Shown piece after piece: positions 5,903 through 7,937 of a stretch of DNA of 7,937 nucleotides. The notes under the pieces are model-generated. The model had not been told where the DNA came from. It searched no databases and saw nothing but the letters and a program-made list of their open reading frames with translations. The stretch lies in NCBI GenBank assembly GCA_003520425.1, contig DOUU01000468.1:6266-14202 (forward strand), in the 5' to 3' direction. Source of the DNA: Deltaproteobacteria bacterium (GTDB lineage Bacteria; Myxococcota_A; UBA9160). The position numbers and the translations under genes are program-made. How positions within the stretch are numbered: position 1 is the stretch's first letter; the number at the start of each line of letters is the position of its first letter.

Positions 5903-7126
5903 GTGAAGCCGTGGCTCGTGAGCCTTCTCGCCCTCGTCACGCTGGTCAGCGGGGCCCGCGGCGACGAGGGCTCCGATCCTCTGGGTCAGGTGCTTTCGCT
6001 GCCGCCGCGCCCAGGGCCGCACTGGATCTGGCTGAGCGATCTCGTGCTCCAGCGGACGGCGCTCTTCGACACCGACACGGGAAACATGCTCGGCATGCTC
6101 TCCGCGGGGATGGGCATCGTGGCCCCGGTCTTCTCTCCGGACCACCGGGAGATCTACCTTGCGGAGACCTACTACTCGCGGGGCACACGGGGAGAGCGGA
6201 CCGACGTCGTCACGGTCTACGACGCATCCTCCCTGCTGCCCATCGCCGAGATCCCGCTCCCGCCGAAGCGGGCAGACCACGCATCGGGCGTGGCCTCGAA
6301 TGCGATCACCGACGACGGCCGCTTCCTCGCGGTTTTCAACCTCACTCCCGCCACATCCATCAGCGTGGTCGATCTCCCGGCACGGCGGCTTTCAGCGGAG
6401 ATCCCGACGCCGGGGTGTAGCCTTGTCTACCCCGCCGGGGCGCGCCGCTTCCTCATGCTCTGCGGTGACGGCTCGCTGCTGAGCGTCACGATCGACGACG
6501 CGGGTCAGGAGAAGACGCTGCAGCGGAGCGCACCCTTCTTCGATCCGAACGCCGACCCGGTGACCGAGAAGGCCGCGCGGGCAGGCAACCAGTGGCTCTT
6601 CATCTCCTTTGCGGGAGTGGTCCATCCCGTCGATCTCTCGAGCGATCCGCCGAGCTTCGCAAAGACCTGGTCGATCGTGAGCGAGGAGGACAAGCGCGCG
6701 TCCTGGCGGATCGGAGGAACGCAGCAACTCACCGCTCACGCGGCTTCCGGGCGGCTTTACGCGCTGATGCACCAAGGCGGCAGGGACACGCACAAGGATC
6801 CAGGAACCGAGGTTTGGGTGTTCGACATCGCGGCCCACGCGCGTGTCCAGCGCATCGCGCTTCGGAGCCCGATTGCGGGCTTTCTGCGTCGCCACCTCGG
6901 CCTTACGGAGGGGAGCTTCACGGCGCGCATCGCAAGCTGGCTGCTCTACGCCGTGCTCCCGAACCCCGGAGTCGATCGCATCCTCGTCACGCAGGACGAG
7001 GCGCCCGTACTGGTGACCGGCACGACGTTTCCATCGACGCTGGAAGTGCACGACGGGCGGAGCGGTGCCCTTCTGCGCGACATTGCCGAAGTGGGTGTGG
7101 CGGGAAGCGTGATTGCATCGCCCTGA
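5903..7126 (+). CDS. mauB: Methylamine/aromatic amine dehydrogenase heavy (large) chain
   Basis: Large subunit of a TTQ-dependent amine dehydrogenase, a periplasmic enzyme that oxidises primary amines to aldehyde and ammonia. It forms the seven-bladed beta-propeller that holds the small subunit; TTQ itself sits in the small subunit. From the GTG the protein has 407 residues: a signal peptide at 1-20 (hydrophobic LVSLLALVTLV, then ARG-DE) and a mature chain close to the family's ~390. Compared from memory with Paracoccus MauB, shared motifs are SRGTRGERTDVV near 93-103, the cysteine pair C172/C187 (PGCSLVYP...MLCGDGSL) that forms a disulfide in the family, WRIGGTQQ near 268-275, and VTQDEAPVL followed by LEVHDGRSG. 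About 34 residues at 323-357 appear inserted. A TTG at 5882 is an alternative start. mauE follows after 36 bases. Whether the substrate is methylamine or an aromatic amine cannot be told. Confidence 0.9.
   Translation: MKPWLVSLLALVTLVSGARGDEGSDPLGQVLSLPPRPGPHWIWLSDLVLQRTALFDTDTGNMLGMLSAGMGIVAPVFSPDHREIYLAETYYSRGTRGERTDVVTVYDASSLLPIAEIPLPPKRADHASGVASNAITDDGRFLAVFNLTPATSISVVDLPARRLSAEIPTPGCSLVYPAGARRFLMLCGDGSLLSVTIDDAGQEKTLQRSAPFFDPNADPVTEKAARAGNQWLFISFAGVVHPVDLSSDPPSFAKTWSIVSEEDKRASWRIGGTQQLTAHAASGRLYALMHQGGRDTHKDPGTEVWVFDIAAHARVQRIALRSPIAGFLRRHLGLTEGSFTARIASWLLYAVLPNPGVDRILVTQDEAPVLVTGTTFPSTLEVHDGRSGALLRDIAEVGVAGSVIASP
6869..6973 (+). other. Apparent insertion within the MauB propeller
   Basis: Residues 323-357 of MauB (counting from the GTG start) sit between the strand RVQRIALRS and VDRILVTQDEAP. 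In Paracoccus MauB, as I recall it, the equivalent strands are joined by only a few residues. The extra piece is basic at first (FLRRHLG) and then hydrophobic (IASWLLYAVLP), so it could be an amphipathic helix on the propeller surface. This rests on a remembered alignment. Confidence 0.5.
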
Positions 7127-7143
7127 CGCCCGAAGGGCCACCC

Positions 7144-7153
7144 GAGGAGAAGG
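7144..7153 (+). promoter_or_regulatory. Shine-Dalgarno region GAGGAGAAGG for mauE
   Basis: This purine run offers two overlapping matches to the anti-Shine-Dalgarno sequence; AAGG at 7150-7153 is nine bases before the ATG at 7163. It supports that start and independent ribosome entry at mauE after the 36-base gap from mauB. Confidence 0.6.
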
Positions 7154-7162
7154 CCAACCGCG

Positions 7163-7696
7163 ATGGACCCGGTCGTCGAAAGAACGCTCCGCAGTGCGCT
7201 CGCGCTGCTCTTCCTCGTGGCCGCGGCGCACAAGCTGCGCGCCCCGACGGTGTTCCGGGCCCAGCTTGCCGACTACCAGCTCGTCCCCGAGTGCGCCACA
7301 GGAGCCCTCGCGGCCGCAGTCGTGGCCGGAGAGCTTGCGACGGGGCTTGCGCTTCTCGATTCGCCCCTGCGCCTCGCGGCGACTGGCGCCGCGCTCGTGT
7401 GGTTCAGCGCCTACAGCTTCGCCATCGCGCTAAACCTCGTGCGCGGCCGACGGGACATCGACTGCGGCTGCAGCGGCCCGGCGTTTCGCCAACCCCTGAC
7501 GCCATGGCTTCTGGTGCGGAATGCGCTGCTCATCGGCGTCGCCACAGCCTGCCTTGCCCCCGTGCGAGGCCGAGCCCTGCTCTGGGTCGATTGGGTGACC
7601 GTGGTGGGCGGAGTGGCCGTCCTTGCTTCTCTCTATGCCGCCTCGAACCGCATGCTCGCAAACGCTCCCGCACTCGCGCGCCTGCGAGGTTCATGA
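7163..7696 (+). CDS. mauE: Methylamine utilization protein MauE
   Basis: A 177-residue inner-membrane protein of the MauE/DoxX-like family. In methylotrophs it is needed, with MauD, for stable production of the small subunit of methylamine dehydrogenase, presumably by helping form its disulfides in the periplasm. Four to five membrane segments are visible at about 10-27, 46-66, 70-94, 117-133 and 140-160. The family hallmark GRRDIDCGCSG (C101, C103) follows the third segment, a dithiol of the kind expected in electron or disulfide transfer. Two further cysteines (C44, C130) are less clearly conserved. HKLRAP at 23-28 is also typical of the family. The gene lies between mauB and mauD, and its TGA is overlapped by the ATG of mauD, so the two partners are probably translated together. 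Confidence 0.92.
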   Translation: MDPVVERTLRSALALLFLVAAAHKLRAPTVFRAQLADYQLVPECATGALAAAVVAGELATGLALLDSPLRLAATGAALVWFSAYSFAIALNLVRGRRDIDCGCSGPAFRQPLTPWLLVRNALLIGVATACLAPVRGRALLWVDWVTVVGGVAVLASLYAASNRMLANAPALARLRGS

Positions 7697-7937
7697 TGCT
7701 TCAAGCCCTCCTCGTCTCGAACATCCTGCTCTGGGTCGCCGTGGTCTGCCTCTCCGGCGTTCTCTTGGCACTGGTGCGGCAGCTCGGCGTGCTCCACGAG
7801 CGCATCGCTCCCGCCGGGGCGCTCCTGCTGAAGCAGGGACCAAGGGTGGGGGAGGCGGCCCCCCTCGAGAGCGCTCTCGATCTCGACGGCCAAGCTCGGG
7901 CCGTCGGCGGGCCCGCTTCCGACGGCCGCAGCACGCT
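7693..7937 (+). CDS. mauD: Methylamine utilization protein MauD, N-terminal part (cut by window end)
   Basis: The first 81 codons of a MauD-type thioredoxin-like maturation factor. An N-terminal membrane anchor (about 5-28: LLVSNILLWVAVVCLSGVLL) is followed by the strongly conserved VRQLGVLHERIAPAGALLL at 29-47, then GPRVGEAAPLES and DLDGQARAVGGPASDGRST leading into the thioredoxin fold. The active-site CPxC lies beyond the window, so redox competence cannot be judged. In known mau clusters MauD acts with MauE on the disulfide-rich small subunit. Two start codons stand in tandem: ATG at 7693 (ATGA overlap with the mauE stop) and ATG at 7696. GAGG at 7686-7689 is six bases from the second and only three from the first, so 7696 may be the real start. 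mauA is the expected next gene. Confidence 0.93.
   Translation, partial: MMLQALLVSNILLWVAVVCLSGVLLALVRQLGVLHERIAPAGALLLKQGPRVGEAAPLESALDLDGQARAVGGPASDGRST

Noticed and set aside
6392..7231. Minus-strand open frame opposite mauB
   Set aside because: Antisense to the confidently identified mauB; the translation has no family features.

Overview
The window is a high-GC bacterial segment with every supported gene on the + strand. It is packed tightly: three junctions are 4-base stop/start overlaps, one pair overlaps by 10 bases, and no gene-free stretch exceeds about 70 bases. A PEP-CTERM protein, an outer-membrane beta-barrel and periplasmic quinoprotein genes indicate a Gram-negative (didermic) bacterium. 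The GC content, the gene mix and a TTQ amine dehydrogenase would fit an environmental proteobacterium, myxobacterium-like or Binatota-like lineage, but the sequence alone does not settle the taxon. I see no tRNA, rRNA, CRISPR array, insertion sequence, riboswitch or convincing intrinsic terminator.

Region 1 (1-3203) is a cell-surface cassette. It opens with what may be the last codons of an upstream gene whose tail itself looks PEP-CTERM-like. Next come a secreted PEP-CTERM protein, a TPR plus outer-membrane beta-barrel protein whose start codon lies inside the end of the PEP-CTERM gene, and a periplasmic FecR-domain protein with a proline-rich tail. The overlap and the close spacing suggest that the three products are made together and act at the envelope. 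The barrel could export a polymer or a protein, or help place the PEP-CTERM protein.

Region 2 (3272-5867) is a three-gene run joined by GTGA and ATGA overlaps: a dienelactone hydrolase-family enzyme with an intact Cys-Asp-His triad, a PlsC/MGAT-like acyltransferase probably acting on lipids, and a CDF-family zinc efflux transporter. No shared pathway is evident, so this may simply be a co-transcribed housekeeping/accessory set.

Region 3 (5903-7937) is the start of a methylamine (or aromatic amine) dehydrogenase cluster in the order mauB-mauE-mauD. It encodes the beta-propeller large subunit, the membrane protein MauE, and the membrane-anchored thioredoxin-like maturation factor MauD, which is cut by the window edge. 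The expected next gene is the TTQ-bearing small subunit mauA, which is outside the window. No mauF lies upstream of mauB. The mauB product carries an apparent insertion of about 34 residues, including a hydrophobic stretch, that I do not recall in the characterised Paracoccus enzyme. Together these genes would oxidise a primary amine in the periplasm to aldehyde plus ammonia and pass electrons to a copper protein or cytochrome c.
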